Below, in pieces: positions 53,177 through 59,955 of a stretch of DNA of 64,000 bases. The stretch comes from Terriglobia bacterium (GTDB lineage: Bacteria > Acidobacteriota > Vicinamibacteria > Vicinamibacterales > CAVVIG01). Under the pieces are notes generated by a model. That model ran no database searches. It saw only the letters and a program-made list of their open reading frames with translations, and was not told the DNA's origin. The translations under genes and the position numbers were made by a program. How positions within the stretch are numbered: position 1 is the stretch's first letter; the number at the start of each line of letters is the position of its first letter. The stretch lies in NCBI GenBank assembly GCA_020073005.1, contig JAIQFX010000044.1, positions 1-64,000 on the forward strand. Direction: 5' to 3'.

Positions 53177-54646
53177 CTACGCTCTTTCGATCCGCTTGAG
53201 TTTTTCGACGAGCGTGGTGCGCTTCAGATTGAGCAGCTTCGCGGCCTGCCCTTTGTTCCCGCCCGTGCGCTCGAGCGCGCGCTGCACGAGGTCGCGCTCG
53301 ATCCCGCCGATGAAGTCGTCCAGGTCCAGTCCGCCTTCGGGCAGCGTGACCGCCGACGCCAGCGCCGCTTCCTGCGCCTGCTGAATCTCGTTCGGCAGAT
53401 CGCCGGCGTCGATCTGCGCGCGGCCCGCGCTGAAGGCGACCGCGCGCTCGACCGCGTTCTCGAGCTGCCGCACGTTGCCCGGCCAGTGGTACGCCATCAG
53501 CCGGCGCATCGCGTCCTGCGACACGCTTTTGCGGACAGATCGCTCGCCTGAAAGACTCGCGCTACGTTCGCCCGCGCTACGTTCGCTCGCGCTACGTTCG
53601 CCCGCGCTACGTTCGCCCGCGCTGCGATCGCCGCTGGCGAGCTTGTCGAGGAAATGCTGGACCAGCAGCGGGATGTCCTCTTTGCGCTCGCGCAGCGGCG
53701 GCAGCTGGACCGGAATCACGTTCAGCCGGTAGAACAGGTCCTCGCGAAACGTCCCCTCGGCCACGAGCCGTCCGAGATCGCTGTTCGTTGCCGCGATCAC
53801 GCGCACATCCACCTTGATGGTGTGATTCGAGTCGCCGACGCGCTCGAACTCACGCTCCTGCAGCACGCGCAGCAGCTTCATCTGCAGCGCCGCGCTCATC
53901 GTGCCGACTTCGTCGAGGAACAGCGTGCCTTTGTGCGCCTGCTCGAGCCGGCCCTGCCGGTTGCCGACGGCGCCCGTGAACGCGCCGCGGACGTGGCCGA
54001 ACAGTTCGGCCTCGAGCAGCGTCTCGGGAATGGCGCTGCAATTGAGCGCGACGAACCGGTGCAGGCGCCGCGGACTGCCCTGATGGATCGCGCGCGCCAC
54101 GACTTCCTTGCCGGTCCCGGTTTCGCCAGTAATAAGGATGGTGCTGCCCGTGGGCGCGACGGTTTCGAGCAGCTGAAACAGCCGCGACATCGCCTGCCCG
54201 CGTCCGACGACGCCTTCGAAGCGATCGCGTTTCTCGAGCTGCGCCCGCAGGTACGCGTTTTCCGATTTCAGCCGGCGCTGTTCGATCGCCGAGTCGAGCA
54301 CGTGGAGCAGCTCGTCGATCTGAAACGGCTTGCTGACGAAATCCCACGCGCCGCGCTTGATGGCTTCGACCGCGTCCTTCACGGTGCCGTAGCCGGTGAC
54401 GACGATCGCGATGATGTCCGGATACCGTTCGACGGCGCCTTCGACGACGGCCGAACCGTCGACGCCGGGCAAACGGAGATCAGTAATGATGATGTCGAAC
54501 GCGAAGTCGGCCAGCTTGGCGAGCGCCGCTTCGCCCGTGTCGACCTGCTCGACCTGATAGCCGCGGTCCGCCAGCTGCTCCGCGATCGCCACCCGCAGAG
54601 GGGCCTCGTCTTCGACCAGCAAGAGATGTTTTGTAGAATCAGTCAT
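53177..54646 (-). CDS. NtrC-family sigma-54-dependent response regulator
   Basis: 489 aa. The N-terminal receiver domain has phospho-acceptor Asp56 (IIITDLRLPGVDG) and VVTGYGTVKDAVEAIKRGAWDF. The AAA+ domain (~145-380) has Walker A GETGTGKE, the sigma-54 contact loop GAFTGA and Walker B GTLFLDEVG. A Fis-type HTH ends the protein (ERTGGNKGQAAKLLNLKRTTL). Between the AAA+ core and the lid there is an insertion of about 30 residues made of Gly/Ser-Glu-Arg-Ser-Ala repeats (see the repeat entry). It activates sigma-54 promoters; the paired kinase may be the hybrid kinase at 56450-57973. Confidence 0.94.
   Translation of the reverse strand: MTDSTKHLLLVEDEAPLRVAIAEQLADRGYQVEQVDTGEAALAKLADFAFDIIITDLRLPGVDGSAVVEGAVERYPDIIAIVVTGYGTVKDAVEAIKRGAWDFVSKPFQIDELLHVLDSAIEQRRLKSENAYLRAQLEKRDRFEGVVGRGQAMSRLFQLLETVAPTGSTILITGETGTGKEVVARAIHQGSPRRLHRFVALNCSAIPETLLEAELFGHVRGAFTGAVGNRQGRLEQAHKGTLFLDEVGTMSAALQMKLLRVLQEREFERVGDSNHTIKVDVRVIAATNSDLGRLVAEGTFREDLFYRLNVIPVQLPPLRERKEDIPLLVQHFLDKLASGDRSAGERSAGERSASERSAGERSASLSGERSVRKSVSQDAMRRLMAYHWPGNVRQLENAVERAVAFSAGRAQIDAGDLPNEIQQAQEAALASAVTLPEGGLDLDDFIGGIERDLVQRALERTGGNKGQAAKLLNLKRTTLVEKLKRIERA
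53559..53633 (+). repeat. 15-bp tandem repeat inside the NtrC-type gene
   Basis: Five adjacent 15-bp units; the first four read GCGCTACGTTCGCCC with one change (unit 2 has CTC at its end) and the fifth is degenerate. On the coding strand they give the pentapeptide repeat GERSA/SERSA in the response regulator. The unit length is a multiple of three, so copy-number changes keep the frame. Confidence 0.85.
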
Positions 54647-54772
54647 TTAGCGGAGCGCCAGTATTTTGACACTCGGCGGCCCCCCGTGTCCATATCCGGT
54701 CGTTCGCCTTCTTCACGTCCTGACTATTCCCGGCCCGGCCTCCCACCGATAGAGGGGGCTGGAGGAAAGAAC
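54647..54772 (+). promoter_or_regulatory. Divergent intergenic region with candidate promoter and strong RBS
   Basis: The spacer between the NtrC-type regulator (minus) and the small HTH gene (plus) contains a consensus -35 hexamer TTGACA (54666-54671). The best -10-like sequence 18-19 nt further is CATATC, a poor match, so the promoter assignment is tentative. Just before the HTH gene is a strong Shine-Dalgarno, GGAGGA at 54761-54766, 6 nt from GTG 54773. Confidence 0.4.
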
Positions 54773-54991
54773 GTGGAGCGAAAAACCATCTCGATCATGA
54801 AGGCCTGTGAGCTGGTCGGCGTCAGCCGCCGCACGATTTACAATTGGCTCTCGAGCGGCAAGATCGAATACGTGCGCACGGCCGGCGGTTCAGTACGCAT
54901 CTTCGTCGACACGCTGTGGCGCGACCCGAACAACGCCAGTCGCCCCGCGGTCCAGACGATGTGGCAGACCGAAGGCCGGAATCAGGCCTGA
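54773..54991 (+). CDS. Small helix-turn-helix DNA-binding protein (excisionase/BldC-like)
   Basis: 72 aa. MerR-like HTH of the HTH_17 type: ISIMKACELVGVSRRTIYNWLSSGKIEYV followed by a wing (RTAGGSVRIFVDTLWR). This is the shape of BldC/excisionase-like regulators, which bind DNA as small single-domain proteins. The start is firm because GGAGGA lies 6 nt before GTG 54773. It is coupled to the next small gene by a one-base overlap (TGATG), so the two are likely to work together, and it is divergent from the NtrC-type regulator. Confidence 0.85.
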   Translation: MERKTISIMKACELVGVSRRTIYNWLSSGKIEYVRTAGGSVRIFVDTLWRDPNNASRPAVQTMWQTEGRNQA

Positions 54992-55245
54992 TGCCGCGTC
55001 CGTTCAGCGTCGAGGAACTGCTCGCCAGGGGACCAATGGACGAATCACCCGAATTGCGTCTCCTGTTCCACCGCCTCAACAATCAGCTCGGGATCATCCT
55101 GGCGCACGCAGAATTGCTCGAAGCGAAAGCGCCCGACGACATGAATCGGGCGCGAGCGGGCCAGGTTGTCTCGAGCGCGCTCGAGGCGATGGGCACCGCC
55201 AAGGAAATCCGACGTCTCGCCGCCCCTTCGGTCGATCCCCAGTAA
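54991..55245 (+). CDS. Orphan histidine-kinase DHp-like small protein
   Basis: 84 aa. The centre, LLFHRLNNQLGIILAHAELLEA (residues ~24-45), resembles the H-box helix of histidine kinases; the hybrid kinase in this window has HELNNPLATILSWAERL at the same place. A second helix follows (RARAGQVVSSALEAMGTAKEI), giving a DHp-like hairpin, but there is no ATPase domain. It could be a phospho-His shuttle, a dimerisation decoy or a kinase inhibitor. It is coupled to the HTH gene by one base. Confidence in the family resemblance is moderate. Confidence 0.65.
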   Translation: MPRPFSVEELLARGPMDESPELRLLFHRLNNQLGIILAHAELLEAKAPDDMNRARAGQVVSSALEAMGTAKEIRRLAAPSVDPQ

Positions 55246-55299
55246 ACTCACACAATAACGTAATTCAGCCGTCATTTTTTTGGCTGACTGGACCTGTAA

Positions 55300-55319
55300 A
55301 TCGTCAAACAATTGACGAT
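55300..55319. repeat. Inverted repeat, operator-like or transcript hairpin
   Basis: Perfect 8-bp arms, ATCGTCAA and TTGACGAT, separated by ACAA. It lies 55 bp after the DHp-like gene and about 180 bp before the sigma factor gene, within a 256-bp gap. It has no following T-run, so an intrinsic terminator is less likely than a protein-binding site. A run of seven T (55274-55281 region) precedes it. Confidence 0.45.
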
Positions 55320-55501
55320 ATTGCGCTCGTTCGGACGCCATTCCGCAGCCGGGTCCAGAAATAGACCACGCCGATAAATACCTGAAATAAAGCGTCTTAG
55401 CGTGTACTTCGTCGCGTTAGTGGTGAGCTCCAGAACACGAGCCCAATTGTTGGTACCGGCGTTGCGATAGCGCGCAACTGTCGGAAACCAGGAGACACCA
55501 C

Positions 55502-56446
55502 ATGCGTGTTCAGCCCGTTGCCGCCAATCAGAACCGCCGTATCGTCGCCAGCTTGCCGTTTGTCGAGGCGCTGGCTCGACGAATGGCTGCGTCGATGCCG
55601 AATTCGATCGACATCGGCGATCTCGTGCAGGACGGCGTGCTCGGTCTCATCGATGCCGCGCATCGCTTCGATGAAGATCGCGGCATCAAGTTCGAGACGT
55701 TCGCGGAACGGCGCGTGCGCGGCGCGATGATCGACGCGCTTCGCAAGGACGCGTGGCCCCGCGGCGTCCGCCGCCAGCGGCGCGAGCTCGACGCGGCCCG
55801 CGAAGCGCTGCGCCGCGAGCTGGGACACGAGCCGTCGATGGCCGACCTCGCCGCGCGCGTCGGCTCGGACGAGAAACGGCTGAGCCGGACCATCGTGCGC
55901 ATCAACACGATCGAAGCGACGTCGCCGCTCGCGACGGGCGAGCACATGGACGAGAACTCGCTGCCGACCGTGCTCGTGCCGTCGGAGCCCGACGCGCCGG
56001 ACATGGCCTACGAAAAGGCCGAGACGCGCGACCGCGTGCGCGCCGCGATTCAATCGCTCCCCTGGCGCGAGCGGAAAGTGATCGGGCTCTACTACTACGG
56101 CGAAGTGACGATGAAGCAGATCGGCGCCGAGATCGGCGTCAACGAATCGCGCGTCTCGCAGCTTCATGCGCGCGCGATCCGCCGCCTGCGCGACGCGATC
56201 GGCGACATGAACCCGCAGAAGATCGCCGAGATGCGCCGTCAGCTGATCGCGTTCGCGGTGAAGAAGCCGGTGATGGCGAAGGCGGACGTTCGCTCTGCGT
56301 ATAAGCCGGACGCGACGATGACCGCCGAGACGGTCGCCACGCCGCACGCCGTCGTCCTGCCGTACAAGGCGACGAAACGTACGGCGCCCGTGAAGGCGAC
56401 GCTCAAGATGGCGCGGTCGCGGCAGGCAGTCGCGGCGGCGAGGTAG
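55502..56446 (+). CDS. RNA polymerase sigma factor, sigma-28/FliA-like, with C-terminal extension
   Basis: 314 aa. Sigma region 2 is clear (IDIGDLVQDGVLGLIDAAHRFDEDRGIKFETFAERRVRGAMID), region 3 is RRQRRELDAAREALRRELGHEPSMADLA, and region 4 has LPWRERKVIGLYYYGEVTMKQIGAEIGVNESRVSQLHARAI. This ordering and the wording of region 2 match FliA/SigD-type factors. The last ~85 residues (after MNPQKIAE) are basic and not part of the sigma fold. AGGAGA lies 8 nt before the ATG, so the start is well supported. No flagellar genes are visible nearby. Confidence 0.9.
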   Translation: MRVQPVAANQNRRIVASLPFVEALARRMAASMPNSIDIGDLVQDGVLGLIDAAHRFDEDRGIKFETFAERRVRGAMIDALRKDAWPRGVRRQRRELDAAREALRRELGHEPSMADLAARVGSDEKRLSRTIVRINTIEATSPLATGEHMDENSLPTVLVPSEPDAPDMAYEKAETRDRVRAAIQSLPWRERKVIGLYYYGEVTMKQIGAEIGVNESRVSQLHARAIRRLRDAIGDMNPQKIAEMRRQLIAFAVKKPVMAKADVRSAYKPDATMTAETVATPHAVVLPYKATKRTAPVKATLKMARSRQAVAAAR

Positions 56447-56449
56447 CGG

Positions 56450-57973
56450 TCAGGAGAGGCCGTCGCGCACCGCGCGCAGCAGGTCGCCCAGGCGGAACGG
56501 TTTCGCCAGCCACCGGCAGCCGCTCTCCTGAAGAAACTTCTCCGCGTCGGTGCCGGCCACGTCACCCGTGACGAAGATCACGCGTTTGGCCAGCGCCGGC
56601 GCCGCGGACGCGAGCTCGCGCGAGAACGACTGGCCGTCGAGCCGCGGCATCTTCAAGTCACAAATCACCAGATCGAACGGCTCGGCTTTGATCTTCGCGA
56701 GCGCCTCGATGCCGTCCACCGCGTGCTGGACGACGTAGCCCGCGTCGCGCAGCGCGTCGACGACGGCGCTCGCCAGCTTCGTCTCATCCTCGACGACGAG
56801 AATCGCCGCGCCGACGACCGCCTTGACGGGCTCGGACAGGCGCGCCTTCATGCCGCCCTCCGGCCCGAGCTTCCTGCCGCTGACCGGGACCTCGACGAAG
56901 AATGACGCGCCGGCGTTCGGACGCGACTCGAGCCGGATGCGGCCGCCGTGCTCCTGCACGATCGCGTACGCGACGGTCAAGCCGAGTCCCGTCCCCTTGC
57001 CGACTTCCTTCGTGGTGAAGAACGGATCGAAGATCTTCGGCTGCAGCTCGTCCGGAATCCCAGGGCCATCGTCGTTGATCTCGAGAATGACGGATTCCTG
57101 CTCGGCGTTGTGCCACGTGCGCACGACGAGGACGCCGCGTCCGTGCGCCGACAGCATCGCCTGCTCGGCGTTGATCACGAGATTCAGCAGCACCTGCTGG
57201 AGCTGATGGCCGTCCGCGAACACCTGCGGCAGGCCGGCGGCCAGCGCGTCGATCACGCTGATGTTGGTGACGCGCTGATCGTACGCGCGCAGCGCCAGCG
57301 TTTCGCGGACCACTTGATTGATGTCCACCATCGCGCGCGTCGTCTGACGCTTGCGGGCGAAGGTGAGCAGGTTGCGGACGATCCGTGCGGCGCGTTCGGC
57401 CTCCGACTGGATCGTCTCCACGCCGCGGCGCACCGGATCGTCGAGCGTGCGCTGCGACAACCGCTCGGCCCAGCTGAGGATCGTCGCCAGCGGATTGTTC
57501 AGCTCGTGCGCGACGCCGGACATCGTCTGGCCGAGCGCGGCCATCTTCTCCGCCTGCAGCAGCTGGTGATAAATGTCGCGCGTCTCGTCGTCGAGCTTCT
57601 TGCGCTCGCTCACGTCGCGGATCAGCGCCTCGACGCGGACCGTGCCGTCCTCCGCCGGCGGATCCGCGCGCGCCGTCAGCTCCACCCAGGCGGGATTGCC
57701 GTCCGCGCGGCGCAGGCGCATCAGATAGTTGTTCACCGATCCATCGGTCGAGAGACGCTCGACGAGCGCGACGCGCGCCTGCGGATCGACGAATCGCTCG
57801 TGATCGAACGGACGGACGTCGCCCTCCGGCGCCTCGCTCGGGTACCCGAAGATCAGTTTGAGGTGGGGATTGGCGGCAATCGTCGACGTGGTCGCGGGAC
57901 CGATCGTCCCGATGTACACGCCTTCGTGCACGGCCTCGAACAGCCGCGCGAATGCCGATGCGCGTCGCTCCAC
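56450..57973 (-). CDS. Hybrid sensor histidine kinase (PAS-HisKA-HATPase-REC)
   Basis: 507 aa, no membrane helix, so cytoplasmic. A PAS/PAC sensor spans residues ~8-125 (VRVEALIRDVSERKK at its end). HisKA has phospho-His156 in SGVAHELNNPLATIL. HATPase_c follows with VLLNLVINAEQAM, EINDDGPGIP, FFTTKEVGKGTGLGL. The C-terminal receiver has the phospho-Asp in LVICDLKMPRLDG and VTGDVAGTDAEKF with KPF near the end. It may pass phosphate to the NtrC-type regulator or the orphan DHp-like protein. It converges on the sigma gene with a 3-bp gap. Confidence 0.93.
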   Translation of the reverse strand: MERRASAFARLFEAVHEGVYIGTIGPATTSTIAANPHLKLIFGYPSEAPEGDVRPFDHERFVDPQARVALVERLSTDGSVNNYLMRLRRADGNPAWVELTARADPPAEDGTVRVEALIRDVSERKKLDDETRDIYHQLLQAEKMAALGQTMSGVAHELNNPLATILSWAERLSQRTLDDPVRRGVETIQSEAERAARIVRNLLTFARKRQTTRAMVDINQVVRETLALRAYDQRVTNISVIDALAAGLPQVFADGHQLQQVLLNLVINAEQAMLSAHGRGVLVVRTWHNAEQESVILEINDDGPGIPDELQPKIFDPFFTTKEVGKGTGLGLTVAYAIVQEHGGRIRLESRPNAGASFFVEVPVSGRKLGPEGGMKARLSEPVKAVVGAAILVVEDETKLASAVVDALRDAGYVVQHAVDGIEALAKIKAEPFDLVICDLKMPRLDGQSFSRELASAAPALAKRVIFVTGDVAGTDAEKFLQESGCRWLAKPFRLGDLLRAVRDGLS

Positions 57974-57992
57974 TGTCGGATTATACGGGCTT

Positions 57993-58020
57993 GGTGACTG
58001 GTGACTGGTGACTGGTGACT
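57993..58020. repeat. 7-bp tandem repeat (GGTGACT x4)
   Basis: Four perfect head-to-tail copies of GGTGACT in the 87-bp gap upstream of the hybrid kinase and downstream of the PCYCGC gene. A shorter related run (CCAGCCACCAGCCACCA) follows at about 58040. This is intergenic simple-sequence DNA; no coding role is seen. Confidence 0.9.
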
Positions 58021-58060
58021 AAAGACGGGTGCGTTCTTTCCAGCCACCAGCCACCAACCC

Positions 58061-58684
58061 TCACTTCGTCGGCGCCGGCGCCGTCGGCGTATGCGTCGGA
58101 TAGGTGCCCGACCACTTTTTTTCGTTCGCGGCCCGAATGTCCCGCACCGAGGCGCCCGAGTTGTACATCTGCATCGCGTCACGCGCGACGTCCAGGCAGA
58201 TGGCTCATGTCATGCCGTGCGGCTCCCACTGCGTCACGTCGCCCTTCGCGTCCCGGGCCGTGACGAAGCAATCTTCGTTGCCGCGATGTCCGGAATGCTC
58301 GCAGCCGCAGTAGCACGGCACGTAGCTCAACACTTCCGGATGCTCGGCGGCGAACTTGTACGCCGCGCGCACGGTTTCCATCGGCCGCGCCGGCGGCTCG
58401 GGATCGAAGGGCAGCGGCGGCAGATTCTCCTGAGGATGCGGACCGAGCTTCGCCGATTCCGGCGGATCGACCACGGCCGGCAGTGGCGCCGTTTGCGCGG
58501 CCGGCTGCGTCGCAGCGGGACCCGACGATCGCATGTAGACCAGCGCGCCGCCGATCACGAGAATCAGCGCGGCGCCCGCGAGCATCATCGGCATCGATGA
58601 TCGCGGCGGCTCTGCCGGTGGTGTCGAGGATGCCCCCGGCCGGGCCTGCGCTTTGGCGGAAGATTTGCGACCCATCATTTTCAT
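58061..58684 (-). CDS. PCYCGC-motif membrane protein, candidate selenoprotein (in-frame TGA)
   Basis: 207 residues if the internal TGA is decoded. An N-terminal basic region and one membrane helix (MLAGAALILVIGGALVYM, residues ~34-51) put the rest outside the membrane. The PCYCGC family signature is at 123-128, followed by HSGHRGNEDCF (Cys139) and QWEPHGMT. Codon 160 is TGA (58205-58207) where the family has the first Cys of C-x-x-C, and the frame continues AICLDVARDAMQMYNSGASVRDIR through to a genuine TGA at 58061-58063. The downstream part matches the family's C-terminal helices, so a truncated product ending at T159 is unlikely to be the full protein. A SECIS-like hairpin follows. The alternatives are a real nonsense mutation or a base error. 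ATG 58684 is used; 58696 or 58675 are possible. Function of the family is unknown; U-x-x-C suggests redox or metal binding. Confidence 0.8.
58166..58202 (-). promoter_or_regulatory. Candidate bacterial SECIS hairpin
   Basis: In the mRNA, two nt after the in-frame UGA of the PCYCGC gene, CAUCUGC (58202-58196) pairs perfectly with GCAGAUG (58172-58166). Above a six-nt bulge (CUGGAC), GUCGCG pairs with CGCGAU (one G-U) and leaves a five-nt loop CGUGA (58183-58179). The loop begins 21 nt after the UGA and has G among its first two bases, as known for bacterial SECIS elements read by SelB. The hairpin lies entirely within coding sequence. Confidence 0.6.
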
Positions 58685-58726
58685 TTTACCGTGCATTCCG
58701 CTTTGGGCTAAAGTGCGATCGGTCCC

Positions 58727-59926
58727 ATGAATCTTGTTGGGCGTCAGGACCGCCTGTTGCTCGGCGGTCTGGCCGTCGCCGTGATCGTCGTCTTCGCGCG
58801 GCCGATCGAGCGCTACGGCCTCAGCCTGGCGCGCGAAGCCGAGCGCAGCTCCGGCCTCGCCCTCGTGCCCGCGCTGCTGATTCTGGTCGCGGTTTTCCTC
58901 TTCCATCAGCAAGGCAAACGTCAGGAAGCGAGAGCGCGCACCACGGCGGCGGAAGCCGACGCGAAACAGGCGGGCGCGCGCGCCGCGGAGATGGAGCGGC
59001 TCGTCAATCTCGGTCAGGCGCTCGCCCGATCGCTCGATCTGGAAACGATTCGCGACGCCGTGCTGCAGCACCTGCCCAAGCTCGCGGGCACCGAGGACGT
59101 CTGGATCCTTCTGCGCGTGAGCGGCCACTGGCAGGCGCTGGTCGGCCCGGCGCGCGACACGCGCCGCGAGATCGAGCGCGCGCGCGAGCACGTGGCCGAT
59201 CGCGCGCTGGCCGGCGATCTCGCACCCGAGGGTCTGGCCGCCGACGGACAGTATTGCCTGCGGCTCACGGCGGGCGGGGACATCGTCGGCGTGCTCGGCG
59301 TGCCCGAGACCGACGGCCCGATCCAGGAGGCGCGGAAGCGCGTGCTGGCGACGGCCGGGGCGCTGCTCGGCATCTCGCTTCGCAACGCGCAGCTGTTCCA
59401 CGAAATCCGCGAGACCAGCCTCCGCGACGGCCTGACCGGCTGCTACAACCGCACGCACGCGCTCGAAGTGATCGACTCGGAGCTGCGCCGCGCCCGGCGA
59501 TCGCAGATGCCGATGTCGCTCATCATGTTCGATCTCGATCACTTCAAGGACGTCAACGATCGCTACGGCCATCTCTGCGGCGACGCGGTGCTGGCGGGCG
59601 TCGGCGTCAAGATGCGCGACGCCCTCCGCGGCAGCGATCTGAAATGCCGGTACGGCGGCGAAGAATTTCTCGTGCTGCTGCCGGAGACGCCGCTCGAAGG
59701 CGCCAAGCGCGTCGCGGACTCGCTGCGCCGCGAGCTCGCGGACATGCGCATCACGTGGAAGGACGATTCGCTCACGGTGACGGCGAGCTTCGGCGTCTCC
59801 GTCGCGCTGCCGGCCGAAGTCGACGGCCAGGCGCTCATCGCCCGCGCGGACGCGGCCCTCTACCGCGCCAAAGATCAGGGACGCAACTGCGTCCGCCTTT
59901 CGATCGAAACCGCCGTCGTCGCATAA
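58727..59926 (+). CDS. GGDEF diguanylate cyclase with membrane anchor and GAF-like domain
   Basis: 399 aa. Two N-terminal hydrophobic helices (residues ~10-25 and 43-60), a short coiled coil, a GAF-like domain (~85-215) and a C-terminal GGDEF domain. The active site is RYGGEEF, with an inhibitory I-site RxxD (RGSD) five residues upstream, and FDLDHFKDVNDRYGH for metal/GTP binding. It should synthesise c-di-GMP with product inhibition. It is divergent from the candidate selenoprotein gene (42 bp between starts) and opposes the HD-GYP phosphodiesterase at 51671-53173 in function. Confidence 0.93.
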   Translation: MNLVGRQDRLLLGGLAVAVIVVFARPIERYGLSLAREAERSSGLALVPALLILVAVFLFHQQGKRQEARARTTAAEADAKQAGARAAEMERLVNLGQALARSLDLETIRDAVLQHLPKLAGTEDVWILLRVSGHWQALVGPARDTRREIERAREHVADRALAGDLAPEGLAADGQYCLRLTAGGDIVGVLGVPETDGPIQEARKRVLATAGALLGISLRNAQLFHEIRETSLRDGLTGCYNRTHALEVIDSELRRARRSQMPMSLIMFDLDHFKDVNDRYGHLCGDAVLAGVGVKMRDALRGSDLKCRYGGEEFLVLLPETPLEGAKRVADSLRRELADMRITWKDDSLTVTASFGVSVALPAEVDGQALIARADAALYRAKDQGRNCVRLSIETAVVA

Positions 59927-59955
59927 GCCCCACGCGCACGTGGTACCGTAATTCG

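Noticed and set aside
53559..53633. Short direct repeats considered as CRISPR-like
   Set aside because: Units are 15 bp with no spacers and lie inside an intact coding frame. The intergenic repeats at 57993 and 63803 also have no spacers, and no cas genes are present.
55370..55377. GCCGATAA, an exact match to the sigma-28 -10 box, upstream of the sigma factor gene
   Set aside because: No TAAA-type -35 element at the right distance; one or two matches to an 8-mer are expected by chance in a window of this size on two strands.
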